Assembly: GCF_000813965.1 (NCBI RefSeq)
Contig: NZ_JWLI01000016.1
Coordinates: 62,001 to 126,000 of the forward strand
DNA from: Leisingera sp. ANG-M7
GTDB taxonomy: Bacteria > Pseudomonadota > Alphaproteobacteria > Rhodobacterales > Rhodobacteraceae
Reading direction: 5' to 3'
Length of the DNA: 64,000 bases
The notes beneath the pieces are model-generated. The model was given only the letters and a program-made list of their open reading frames with translations. It was not told the origin of the DNA and ran no database searches. Within the stretch, counting starts at the first letter, position 1; each line of letters opens with the position of its first letter. The position numbers and the translations under genes are program-made. Positions 17,188 through 25,168 of the stretch are shown here, one piece after another.

Positions 17188-18063
17188 ATGAGCGACACCC
17201 CCTACACCCCACCGAAAGTCTGGAAATGGGAACAAGCGAACGGCGGCGAGTTTGCCTCCATCAACCGCCCCATCGCCGGTGCCACCCATGACAAGGAATT
17301 GCCCGCGGGCAAGCATCCGTTCCAGCTGTACTCGCTTGCGACTCCGAACGGCGTAAAAGTCACCGTAATGTTCGAAGAACTGCTGGCCGCGGGCCACGCG
17401 GATGCCGAATATGACGCTTGGCTGATCAAGATCGGCGACGGCGACCAGTTCGGCTCCGGCTTTGTCGAGGTGAACCCGAACTCCAAGATCCCGGCGCTCT
17501 TGGACCGCAGCGGCGCGGAGCCGGTGCGGGTGTTCGAAAGCGGCTCTATCCTGCTGCATCTGGCGGAGAAGTTCGGAGCGTTCCTGCCCAAGGAGGGCGC
17601 GGCCCGGACTGAAGCCCTGAACTGGCTGTTCTGGCAGATGGGCAGCGCGCCCTACCTGGGCGGCGGCTTTGGCCATTTCTATGCCTATGCGCCGGAGAAA
17701 TTCCAGTATCCGATCGACCGTTTCACCATGGAAACCAAACGCCAGCTGGATGTGCTGGACCGGCAGCTGGCGGAGCGCGAGTTCATCGCAGGCGAAGAAT
17801 ACACCATCGCCGATATCGCCATCTGGCCCTGGTACGGCCAGCTGGTTCTGGGCCGCAACTACGGCGACGCCGCCGAGTTCCTGGATGCGGCGAGCTACAC
17901 CAACGTGGTCCGCTGGGCCAAGGCCATCGACGCCCGCCCGGCGGTGCAGCGCGGCCGCATGGTGAACCGCACCTCCGGCGATCCGGCCACCCAACTGCAT
18001 GAGCGCCACGACGCCAGCGATTTCGACACCCGCACCCAGGACAAACTGGAAGCGGCGGAATAA
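17188..18063 (+). CDS. yghU: YghU-type glutathione-dependent disulfide-bond oxidoreductase
   Basis: A 291-residue glutathione S-transferase of the Nu class. The N-terminal thioredoxin-like domain begins after a YghU-type extension, with LATPNGVKVTVMFEE in place of a CxxC or Tyr active site. NPNSKIPALLD holds the cis-Pro, and VFESGSILLHLAEKFG binds glutathione. The C-terminal helical domain has LFWQMGSAPYLGGGFGHF and TIADIAIWPW. The relative YghU reduces disulfide bonds with two bound glutathiones. The start follows AAGG; a bidirectional terminator lies after it. Confidence 0.92.
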   Translation: MSDTPYTPPKVWKWEQANGGEFASINRPIAGATHDKELPAGKHPFQLYSLATPNGVKVTVMFEELLAAGHADAEYDAWLIKIGDGDQFGSGFVEVNPNSKIPALLDRSGAEPVRVFESGSILLHLAEKFGAFLPKEGAARTEALNWLFWQMGSAPYLGGGFGHFYAYAPEKFQYPIDRFTMETKRQLDVLDRQLAEREFIAGEEYTIADIAIWPWYGQLVLGRNYGDAAEFLDAASYTNVVRWAKAIDARPAVQRGRMVNRTSGDPATQLHERHDASDFDTRTQDKLEAAE

Positions 18064-18098
18064 CCGCACCGCCTGCAACCGGCAGGTTTCAGACACTC

Positions 18099-18133
18099 AA
18101 AACGCCCGCCTCGCAGCGGGCGTTTTCTTTTTC
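18099..18133. terminator. Bidirectional terminator between yghU and NTF2-like gene
   Basis: AAACGCCCGC (18100-18109) pairs with GCGGGCGTTT (18116-18125), loop 6 nt. T-rich DNA follows on the plus side and A-rich DNA precedes it, so it can serve both convergent genes. Confidence 0.88.
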
Positions 18134-18135
18134 GG

Positions 18136-18549
18136 CTACATCCAGCCCAATTGAGTCAGGGCGTGCACGTCATTCCAGACCTTTGTCATGTGGCGGATCT
18201 TGCCGCCGTCGAAGTCCAGCACATAGACGTAATCCGAGGCGACCTTCTTGCCCGTCGGCGCGCCGTTGCCGGCGTCAACCGTATGGGTGGCATGAAAGAT
18301 TGCAAACAGGACTGCGCGGCCGGCGTCCTCATCCACAGTGAGAGATTGGAACTTCGCATGGGCGTCCGGCATCGGGGTCAGCAGCCCCTTGGCCCATTCG
18401 GTATAATCCGCAATCGTCCTGATCTCTGCCAGCGCGTCCGCCTGGACAGAGAATGTCGCGTCCGGCGCGCACCATTCCCGGCACACGTCCCAGCCCTTGC
18501 CTGCATCGCAGGCCTCGCAGAAGTCATGTGCGGTCTGATTGATGGACAT
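18136..18549 (-). CDS. NTF2-like / SnoaL-fold protein
   Basis: A 137-residue protein of the NTF2-like cone fold. It is recognised from the N-terminal helix HDFCEACDAGKGWDVCREWCAPDATF, the VLFAIFHATH strand and the DYVYVLDFDGGKIRHMTKVWND end. Such proteins act as small-molecule isomerases, cyclases or binding proteins; no catalytic residue pattern is clear enough to choose. The start has an excellent GGGAGGGG site. It is convergent with yghU across a shared terminator. Confidence 0.8.
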   Translation of the reverse strand: MSINQTAHDFCEACDAGKGWDVCREWCAPDATFSVQADALAEIRTIADYTEWAKGLLTPMPDAHAKFQSLTVDEDAGRAVLFAIFHATHTVDAGNGAPTGKKVASDYVYVLDFDGGKIRHMTKVWNDVHALTQLGWM

Positions 18550-18641
18550 GGTTTTCCCCTCCCTGCTGTGTGGCGGGCACGGGCCGCAGCCCTGCCCTTG
18601 CAGCAGCAGATAAGGCGAAAACGGCGGGTGGCGAGAAATGC

Positions 18642-19445
18642 TTACCTGAGCCGCGGCGGCTTGTCCGGGTCGCTGCCCGGCTGTACAGGCTTCAATTCCT
18701 GCGGCGCCTTCGGCTGCGGCAGGTCAAATCGCAGGCCGACGCGGGCCAGACTGGCCGCCACCGGGTCCTCTGCCTCAAAGAAGCCCACGTCCATCGCCCC
18801 GGCCTCGATGCCGGAAAAGGTCAGCGCCTCGCTGGCCGCCTTGGCAAGCGAGGCTTGCGCGGCCTCCTTGGCGCCGACAAAGCCCAACAGATGCCCCTGC
18901 CCGCCGCCCTTGTAACGGACCCCGGCCAGATAGGCCGCCGCCGCCAACCCGCCCGCAGTGGCAAGCTTGGCATCCAGCGCGGTCAGCAGCGCCTCCGGCA
19001 GGCCCTTGGGGGCGGTGAATTCGGTGACGCCTGCCTCGACTTCCTCCGGTGCATGGCCGAGCGTCTGGTGCAGCCAGCTGATGGCCTCTGCCGGGATCAG
19101 AAAGGCGGAGGGCGCCACCTCCAGGTTCAGCCCCAGTCCAATTCTCTGGCCGCCCCCCTGCCCGGCAAGCATTTGCGATATCACCCGGCCTGACAGGGCG
19201 GCATAAGGCACCGCCTGGCCTGCAAACTGCGCCAGCCGCTCCTCCCGGTCGAACACAAGCACAAAGGCGCCGTCGGGCGTATCAAACAGCACTGGCGAGA
19301 TCTGCTCTCCCTCCGCTTCCTTCTCCAGCATCAGGAACAGCTCTGCATCCGCCAGCCGCTCATAGAACCGCAGCCGGGCGGCATCATCCTCGGGCGCGGC
19401 CTCCATCGCGGCATGGGCCAGATCCAGCGGGGTTTCGTCTGTCAT
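18642..19445 (-). CDS. SseB-family protein
   Basis: A 267-residue cytosolic protein. It is assigned from the SseB-like core: RLRFYERLADAELFLML at the N terminus, then FVLVFDREERLAQFAG and a downstream EVAPSAFLIPAEAISWL stretch. The family has no agreed enzymatic role. The start is MTDETPLDL because its ATG overlaps the uracil-DNA glycosylase stop (ATGA on the minus strand), which implies translational coupling. A second, SseB-C-like part probably covers the last 100 residues. Confidence 0.75.
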   Translation of the reverse strand: MTDETPLDLAHAAMEAAPEDDAARLRFYERLADAELFLMLEKEAEGEQISPVLFDTPDGAFVLVFDREERLAQFAGQAVPYAALSGRVISQMLAGQGGGQRIGLGLNLEVAPSAFLIPAEAISWLHQTLGHAPEEVEAGVTEFTAPKGLPEALLTALDAKLATAGGLAAAAYLAGVRYKGGGQGHLLGFVGAKEAAQASLAKAASEALTFSGIEAGAMDVGFFEAEDPVAASLARVGLRFDLPQPKAPQELKPVQPGSDPDKPPRLR

Positions 19446-20059
19446 CGCATCAGCTCCTTCACCCTTGCCTGCAGAACTGGCAGCAGCTCCACCTCGAACC
19501 AGGGGTTTTTCTTCAGCCACCCGGTATTACGCCACGAGGGATGCGGCAAGGGGAAGACCTGCGGCGCATGATCCCGCCAGCCGCGGACCAGCTCCGTCAC
19601 CGGCCCCTTCAGTCCCAGATGGTAGCGCTGCGCATGAGCGCCGACCAAGACCTTCAGTTGCACCTCCGGCAGATGCGCCATCACCTGATGATGCCAGGTC
19701 TTGCCGCAGACCGCAGGCGGCGGCAGGTCGGCCTTTTTCGCGTTGTAGCCGGGAAAGCAGAAGCCCATCGGCACAACCGCCACGCGGCCCTTGTCATAAA
19801 ACTCCGCCTCGCTCAGCCCCAGCCAGGCCCGCAGCCGGTCGCCGGAGGGATCGGTGAAGGGGCGGCCGCTTTCATGCACCCGCAACCCCGGCGCCTGGCC
19901 TGCGATCAGGATACGCGCAGAGGGGCGGAACCACACCACCGGGCGCGGTTCATGCGCGGTGGCGGTGGCGGCAAACCGGTCCGCGCAGATCCGGCAGCTG
20001 CGAATCTGGTCCTTCAGCCGCTGGCCGGCCTTCATTGTTTCAGAACTGGAAACAGCCAT
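19442..20059 (-). CDS. Uracil-DNA glycosylase family protein
   Basis: A roughly 204-residue glycosylase. The water-activating loop motif reads GQAPGLRVHESGRPF, followed by DPSGDRLRAWLG. The HPSWRN segment near the C terminus is the DNA-minor-groove motif of the superfamily. CRICADRF near the N terminus has two Cys and may be part of a metal site together with other Cys residues. It resembles the bacterial UDG-like families rather than Ung. ATG codons at 20113, 20059 and 20035 are possible; 20059 is chosen without a strong ribosome site. First gene of a two-gene unit with the SseB-like gene. Confidence 0.82.
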   Translation of the reverse strand: MAVSSSETMKAGQRLKDQIRSCRICADRFAATATAHEPRPVVWFRPSARILIAGQAPGLRVHESGRPFTDPSGDRLRAWLGLSEAEFYDKGRVAVVPMGFCFPGYNAKKADLPPPAVCGKTWHHQVMAHLPEVQLKVLVGAHAQRYHLGLKGPVTELVRGWRDHAPQVFPLPHPSWRNTGWLKKNPWFEVELLPVLQARVKELMR

Positions 20060-20146
20060 CTTGTGCCCAGCAAACCTCTTCTGCCTGCAATTTCCGGCAC
20101 CTGCGGCCCGCACAGGCGGTAAATTGGTTAAGACTTGGTTGATGAT

Positions 20147-20167
20147 TTATGTCACAATTCGACATAA
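20147..20167. promoter_or_regulatory. Palindromic operator candidate upstream of kpsT
   Basis: TTATGTC (20147-20153) and GACATAA (20161-20167) form a perfect 7-bp inverted repeat with a 7-nt spacer. It sits in the AT-rich divergent region between the glycosylase gene and kpsT, 135 bp before the kpsT start. Confidence 0.4.
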
Positions 20168-20302
20168 TAAGGCCAAATTCACCCCGTAGGCCATTAACAC
20201 TCTTTTGATAAGAAAGGGCCATGGGCGCGCTGTAAGCTCCCAGGCAATGAGGCAATTGAGAGAGCCCGCCACAGGGCCGCACGGGCAGTACCGGAACAAG
20301 CG

Positions 20303-20962
20303 ATGCTTGAGTTTGAAAACGTCAGCAAGTCCTTTTGGACAGGAACCCAGCGCAAGGTTATCCTTGACCGCGTGTCGTTCCGCATTGAACCCGGCAAATC
20401 GCTGGGCGTGCTGGCCCCGAACGGCACCGGCAAGACCACCCTGATCAACATGATGGCGGGACTTGAAAAACCCGACGAAGGCGAGATCCGCCGCAACTGC
20501 AAGGTGTCCTTTCCGCTGGGCTTCATGGGCGGCGTCATCAGCCGCCTGTCGGCGATGGAGAACTGCCGCTACATTGCCAAGCTCTACGGCCTCGACCCGG
20601 ATTACGTGGAGGCCTATTGCCGCTGGCTCTGCGGGCTCAAGGAATATTTCGACCAGCCGGTGGGCACCTATTCCTCCGGCATGCGGGCGCGGTTCAGCTT
20701 CTCGCTGATGCTGGCGCTGGATTTCGACATCTACCTGATTGACGAAGGCATGCCCTCCACCACCGATGTGGAGTTTAACCGCAAGGCCGGCGAGATCCTG
20801 CAGGAACGGCTGCAGACCACCACCATCATCATCGTCTCGCACCAGGCCCAGACACTGGAAAAATTTGCCCGTTCAGCTGCCGTCCTGTTGCAGGGGCAGC
20901 TGCACATGTTTGACACTTTGGAAGAAGCGAAACAGCTCTATGACTACGAAACCGAGAGCTAA
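20303..20962 (+). CDS. kpsT: Capsule polysaccharide export ABC ATPase KpsT
   Basis: A 219-residue ATPase of the polysaccharide-exporting ABC family. Walker A is APNGTGKTT, the signature loop is YSSGMRARFS, and Walker B is DFDIYLIDEGM. The H-loop is VSHQ, and the LGFMGGVISRLSAMEN segment is typical of KpsT/WzT. It should energise export of a lipid-linked polysaccharide with a KpsM permease. No KpsM gene is adjacent, so the permease must be elsewhere. The end overlaps the kpsE start by 23 bp. Confidence 0.93.
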   Translation: MLEFENVSKSFWTGTQRKVILDRVSFRIEPGKSLGVLAPNGTGKTTLINMMAGLEKPDEGEIRRNCKVSFPLGFMGGVISRLSAMENCRYIAKLYGLDPDYVEAYCRWLCGLKEYFDQPVGTYSSGMRARFSFSLMLALDFDIYLIDEGMPSTTDVEFNRKAGEILQERLQTTTIIIVSHQAQTLEKFARSAAVLLQGQLHMFDTLEEAKQLYDYETES

Positions 20963-22589
20963 GAAGTTCCGCATCCGCCGCAGCAGCCCTGCGGACGGCA
21001 GCGAGGCCAAGCCGCAGGCGCCGGAGCAGCCTGCCGCGGCAGCCGCAAGGCCTGCGGCGAACGCTGCCGCACCCGCATCCTCCGGTGCCGGGACGTCTGC
21101 CCCGCCGCTCTCCGGCATGGTCAGTTCTGCCCGCGAAACCAAGATGGAAACCGATCTAGACGCAATTCGCCAGGAAGGTCTGACCGGCCGTCAGCTGCGC
21201 CTGGCGCGGCGGATGGCACAAAAGCACAACCTGCCCGCCACCTCTGATTTTGAGGCGGTGCGGATGCTGCGCGAGCGCGGCATCGACCCGTTCAAACGCG
21301 CCAACATGCTGGAACTGGTGGTTCCCCAGAACAAGGCGCAGCCCGCGGGCAGCCCGCCTGCGCCGGGCTCTATCCAGCTGCCGCAGACGGTTCCGTCCAG
21401 CCGGAGCAATCTGCCCGCAGCTGAGCTGAGCCCGGCGGAGCGGCGCGCCCGTGAAATCCAGGACATCCAGCGCGACATCGCCCGCCGCCGCCGCCGCAAG
21501 CTGTCGCTGCTGGCGGCGCGTCTGGCATTTTTCGTGATGCTGCCGACGCTGGCTGCCGGTTTTTATTTCTATTCGGTGGCCACGCCGATGTACTCCTCCA
21601 AATCCGCCTTCCTGGTGCTGCAGGCCGATGGCGGCGCGGGCGGCGGCGTCGGCGGGCTGCTCAGCGGCACCCAGTTTGCCACCAGCCAGGATTCGATCGC
21701 GGTGCAGGATTACCTGCAATCCAAGGAGGCGATGCTGCGGCTGGACGCGGAATCCGGCTTCAAGACGCATTTCACCCAGGACTGGCTGGATCCGATCCAG
21801 CGCCTGGAAGCGGACCCCACCAACGAGGAGGCCTTTGCCACCTACAAGCGCAACGTGAAGATCGGTTATGACCCCACCGAAGGCGTGGTCCGGATGGAAG
21901 TCTCCGCCGCCGACCCCGAAGTGGCCGCGGAGTTTTCCCGCAGGCTGATCTCCTATGCGCAGGAAAAGGTGAATAACCTCTCGCAGCAGAAACGGGCCGA
22001 CCAGATGGCCGAGTCCGAGGCCGCGCTGACCGCCGCCGAGGAAAAGCGCCGGGCCGCGCAGCACAACCTGGTGGTGCTGCAGCAGCAGGGCGCGGTTCTG
22101 GACCCCGAAGGCGTGGTGGCTGCGCTGCGGTCGCAGATCAGCAACTTTGAGATCCAGCTGGAGGAAAAACGGCTGGAACTGGCCGCGCTGCAGGACAATG
22201 CGCGCCCCAACCGCGCCAAAGTGTCTGGCGCCGAAGCGGATATCAAACGGCTAAAGGCGGTGATTGCCAGCCTCAACAACCGGATGGTGGATGCCTCCGC
22301 CGGCGAAAATTCGCTGGCTAGCCTGCGCATCCAGATTCAGATGGCCCAGGCCGACCTCGCTACCCGCGATCTGATGCTGCAATCGGCCTTGCAGCAAATG
22401 GAAACCACCCGCATGGAGGCCAACCGCCAGGTCCGCTACCTGACCACCGCGGTGGAGCCGGTTGCCAGTCAGGAACCCTCCTATCCGCGCAAATTCGAGA
22501 ATACCGTTTTGGCATTCCTGATCTTTTCCGGTATCTACCTGATGTGTTCGCTCACCGCGTCCATCCTGCGGGAGCAGGTGTCATCGTAA
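20940..22589 (+). CDS. kpsE: Capsule export inner-membrane protein, KpsE/RkpR family
   Basis: A 549-residue polysaccharide co-polymerase/export-type protein. The first 195 residues are cytoplasmic, rich in Ala, Pro and Arg, and longer than in KpsE. A transmembrane span follows (LLAARLAFFVMLPTLAAGFY), then a periplasmic Wzz-like region and a long coiled coil (about residues 350-480, MAESEAALTAAEEKRRAAQ onward). The Pro-rich YPRKFEN segment leads into a final span near the C terminus. With KpsT, KpsM and an outer-membrane KpsD it would form the capsule export channel. The start overlaps kpsT. Confidence 0.88.
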   Translation: MTTKPRAKKFRIRRSSPADGSEAKPQAPEQPAAAAARPAANAAAPASSGAGTSAPPLSGMVSSARETKMETDLDAIRQEGLTGRQLRLARRMAQKHNLPATSDFEAVRMLRERGIDPFKRANMLELVVPQNKAQPAGSPPAPGSIQLPQTVPSSRSNLPAAELSPAERRAREIQDIQRDIARRRRRKLSLLAARLAFFVMLPTLAAGFYFYSVATPMYSSKSAFLVLQADGGAGGGVGGLLSGTQFATSQDSIAVQDYLQSKEAMLRLDAESGFKTHFTQDWLDPIQRLEADPTNEEAFATYKRNVKIGYDPTEGVVRMEVSAADPEVAAEFSRRLISYAQEKVNNLSQQKRADQMAESEAALTAAEEKRRAAQHNLVVLQQQGAVLDPEGVVAALRSQISNFEIQLEEKRLELAALQDNARPNRAKVSGAEADIKRLKAVIASLNNRMVDASAGENSLASLRIQIQMAQADLATRDLMLQSALQQMETTRMEANRQVRYLTTAVEPVASQEPSYPRKFENTVLAFLIFSGIYLMCSLTASILREQVSS

Positions 22590-22604
22590 AGCCATCGGGT
22601 ACCC

Positions 22605-23438
22605 ATGAAAAACATCGATATCGCCGGTCTCACCGTCGGCAATGATCGTCCGCTGACCATCATTGCCGGCCCCTGCCAGCTGGAAACCGCAGACCACGCC
22701 CGGATGATTGCCGGGCAGCTCAAGGAAGCCTGCGATAAATCAGGCGCCCAGTTCGTGTTCAAGGCCTCCTATGACAAGGCCAACCGCACCTCGCTCTCGG
22801 GCAAGCGCGGGCTGGGCATCGACGAGGGGCTGAAGGTGCTGGACACCATCCGCCGCGAGTTCGGCGTGCCGGTGCTGACCGATGTCCACACTGAGGCGCA
22901 ATGCGCGGTGGCGGCTGAAGCCGTCGATATCCTGCAGATCCCGGCCTTCCTGTGCCGCCAGACCGACATGCTGCTGGCCGCGGGCAACACCGGCAAGGCC
23001 GTGAACATCAAAAAAGGCCAGTTCCTGGCGCCCTGGGACATGGCCAACGTGGTCGCCAAGGTGGAAAGCACCGGCAACCAGAACATCCTGCTGACCGAGC
23101 GCGGCACCTCCTTCGGCTACAACACCCTGGTGGCCGACATGCGCTCGCTGCCGCAGATGGCGCAGGGCGGCTACCCCGTGGTGATGGACGCCACCCATTC
23201 CGTGCAGCAGCCCGGCGGCAAGGGCGGCTCCACCGGCGGCCAGCGCGAATTTGCGCCGCTGATGGCGCGCGCAGCCGTTTCGCTGGGCATCGCTTCCGTC
23301 TTCATCGAGACCCATCAGGACCCGGACAATGCCCCCTCCGACGGGCCGAACATGATTTACCTTGACCAGATGCCGCAGCTGATCGGCAGCCTGATGCGCT
23401 TTGATGCGCTGGCCAAGGCCGACCCCATCCGTATTTGA
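22605..23438 (+). CDS. kdsA: 3-deoxy-8-phosphooctulonate synthase
   Basis: A 277-residue TIM-barrel enzyme that joins phosphoenolpyruvate and arabinose-5-phosphate to give KDO-8-phosphate for lipopolysaccharide or capsule. AGPCQLE near residue 22 carries Cys where metal-independent enzymes have Asn, marking a metal-dependent (class II) KdsA. FKASYDKANR, IPAFLCRQTD, MDATHSVQQPGG and IETHQDPDNAPSDGPN are the expected active-site loops. It follows kpsE by 15 bp, so it is very likely in the capsule operon. Confidence 0.96.
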   Translation: MKNIDIAGLTVGNDRPLTIIAGPCQLETADHARMIAGQLKEACDKSGAQFVFKASYDKANRTSLSGKRGLGIDEGLKVLDTIRREFGVPVLTDVHTEAQCAVAAEAVDILQIPAFLCRQTDMLLAAGNTGKAVNIKKGQFLAPWDMANVVAKVESTGNQNILLTERGTSFGYNTLVADMRSLPQMAQGGYPVVMDATHSVQQPGGKGGSTGGQREFAPLMARAAVSLGIASVFIETHQDPDNAPSDGPNMIYLDQMPQLIGSLMRFDALAKADPIRI

Positions 23439-23459
23439 TCCAGTAAAGAGATTTCAGAC

Positions 23460-24956
23460 ATGACCAAACCGCAGCCTGAGGTGACCCCGAACACCTGGAG
23501 CTTCCTGCGTGACGCGATGATCAAGCCCACCGGCTTTCGCGAATATGACGCACGCTGGAAGTACCCGGAGGAGATCAACCTGCCCGGCATGACCGCCCTG
23601 GGCCTTGGCCTCGGCACCCAGATGCGCAAGCGCGGCATCGAACCGGTGATCGCGGTGGGCAACGACTACCGCGACTATTCGCTGGCAATCAAGAACGCCC
23701 TGATTCTGGGCCTGATGCAGGCCGGTATCCAAGTGAAGGACATCGGCCCGGCGCTGTCGCCGATGGCCTATTTCTCCCAGTTCCACCTGGATGTGCCCGC
23801 GGTCGCCATGGTCACCGCCTCGCACAACCCCAACGGCTGGACCGGCGTCAAGATGGGCTTTGACCGCCCGCTGACCCACGGCCCCGACGAGATGGGCGAG
23901 CTGCGCGACATCGTGCTGAACGGCGAAGGCCAGCCCGCACCCGGCGGCTCTTACGAGTTCGTGGAAGGCGTCAAGGAAGCTTATCTGGACGACCTGGCAG
24001 GCGGCTTCAAAATGTCCCGCCCGCTCAAAGTGGTCTGCGCCACCGGCAACGGCACCGCCTCCGCCTTTGCGCCGGAGCTGTTCAAGCGCATCGGCGTCGA
24101 AGTGGTCGAGAGCCACAACGAGCTGGACTACACCTTCCCGCACTACAACCCCAACCCCGAAGCCATGGAGATGCTGCACGACATGTCGGCATCGGTGAAG
24201 GCCTCCGGCGCCGATCTGGCGCTTGGCTTTGACGGCGACGGCGACCGCTGCGGCGTGGTCGACGACGAGGGCGAGGAGATCTTTGCCGACAAGGTAGGCG
24301 TGATCATGGCCCGCGATCTGTCGAAGCTCTACCCGAACTCCACCTTTGTGGCGGATGTGAAATCCACCGGCCTGTTTGCCTCCGACCCCGAGCTGCAGAA
24401 GAACGGTGTGACTGCGGATTACTGGAAGACCGGCCACAGCCACATGAAGCGGCGGGTCAAGGAAATCGGCGCCCTCGCGGGTTTCGAGAAATCCGGCCAC
24501 TACTTCCTGGCCGAGCCGGTAGGCCGCGGCTATGACTGCGGCATGCGGGTCGCGGTTGAGGTCTGCAAGATGCTGGACCGCAACCCGGACATGTCGATGT
24601 CGGACCTGCGCAAAGCGCTGCCCAAGACCTGGTCCACCCCGACCATGTCGCCCTATTGCGCCGATACCGAGAAATACGACGTTCTGGAGCGGCTGGTGCA
24701 GAAGCTGGTTGCCAAGCATGAGGCAGGCGAGCTGTTCGCAGGCCGGGCAATCAAGGAAGTCGTGACCGTGAACGGCGCCCGGGTGATCCTCGACAACGGC
24801 TCCTGGGGGCTGGTGCGGGCTTCGTCCAACACGCCGAACCTGGTGGTGGTCTGCGAAAGCTCCGACAGCGAAGACGAGATGCGGGCGATCTTTGCCGATA
24901 TCGACGCGGTGATCCGAACCGAGCCGCTGGTCGGTGACTACGACCAGACCATCTGA
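23460..24956 (+). CDS. Phosphomannomutase/phosphoglucomutase
   Basis: A 498-residue alpha-D-phosphohexomutase. TASHNPNG holds the phosphoserine (about residue 121), DGDGDR is the metal-binding loop (about 259), EKSGH is the sugar-binding loop, and the C-terminal VRASSNTPNL binds phosphate. It interconverts hexose 6- and 1-phosphates, giving mannose-1-phosphate or glucose-1-phosphate for glycan synthesis. It could therefore feed both the capsule genes here and rfbF. It is the last gene of kpsT-kpsE-kdsA and is followed by a strong terminator. Confidence 0.92.
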   Translation: MTKPQPEVTPNTWSFLRDAMIKPTGFREYDARWKYPEEINLPGMTALGLGLGTQMRKRGIEPVIAVGNDYRDYSLAIKNALILGLMQAGIQVKDIGPALSPMAYFSQFHLDVPAVAMVTASHNPNGWTGVKMGFDRPLTHGPDEMGELRDIVLNGEGQPAPGGSYEFVEGVKEAYLDDLAGGFKMSRPLKVVCATGNGTASAFAPELFKRIGVEVVESHNELDYTFPHYNPNPEAMEMLHDMSASVKASGADLALGFDGDGDRCGVVDDEGEEIFADKVGVIMARDLSKLYPNSTFVADVKSTGLFASDPELQKNGVTADYWKTGHSHMKRRVKEIGALAGFEKSGHYFLAEPVGRGYDCGMRVAVEVCKMLDRNPDMSMSDLRKALPKTWSTPTMSPYCADTEKYDVLERLVQKLVAKHEAGELFAGRAIKEVVTVNGARVILDNGSWGLVRASSNTPNLVVVCESSDSEDEMRAIFADIDAVIRTEPLVGDYDQTI

Positions 24957-24976
24957 TCCACCGATCAAGAGGGATT

Positions 24977-25029
24977 TCGCCTGCTTCGCAGGCGATCCGC
25001 GCCCGCCTTCGGCGGGCGCTTTTCTTTTG
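24977..25029 (+). terminator. Tandem hairpins and terminator after the mutase gene
   Basis: TCGCCTGC-ttc-GCAGGCGA (24977-24995) is followed by GCGCCCGCC-ttc-GGCGGGCGC (24999-25019) and a T-rich tract. Both stems are perfect. Confidence 0.9.
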
Positions 25030-25093
25030 GCTGAGAAGCGACCTAAGGGCAGGTTTGCCCTAGGTGCGCGTTCCCCAGTTTAAGACGCCTGCA

Positions 25094-25152
25094 GCCGCGT
25101 CAAGGACGCGCCGGGCGTTGCCCGGAGGCCTCGCGGCCTTCCTTGACCCGGC
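25094..25152 (-). repeat. 59-nt palindromic element, copy 1
   Basis: On the minus strand the element begins GCCGGGTCAAGG and ends CCTTGACGCGGC. The same 12-nt ends and the same 59-nt length occur at 36118-36176, with a different 35-nt interior. It begins 17 bp past the AsmA gene on the transcript side. Confidence 0.7.
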
Positions 25153-25168
25153 TTCCGGCTGTGGGGCC

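Noticed and set aside
23454-24968. Minus-strand frame opposite the phosphomannomutase gene
   Set aside because: The plus-strand gene has all mutase motifs; the mirror frame has none.
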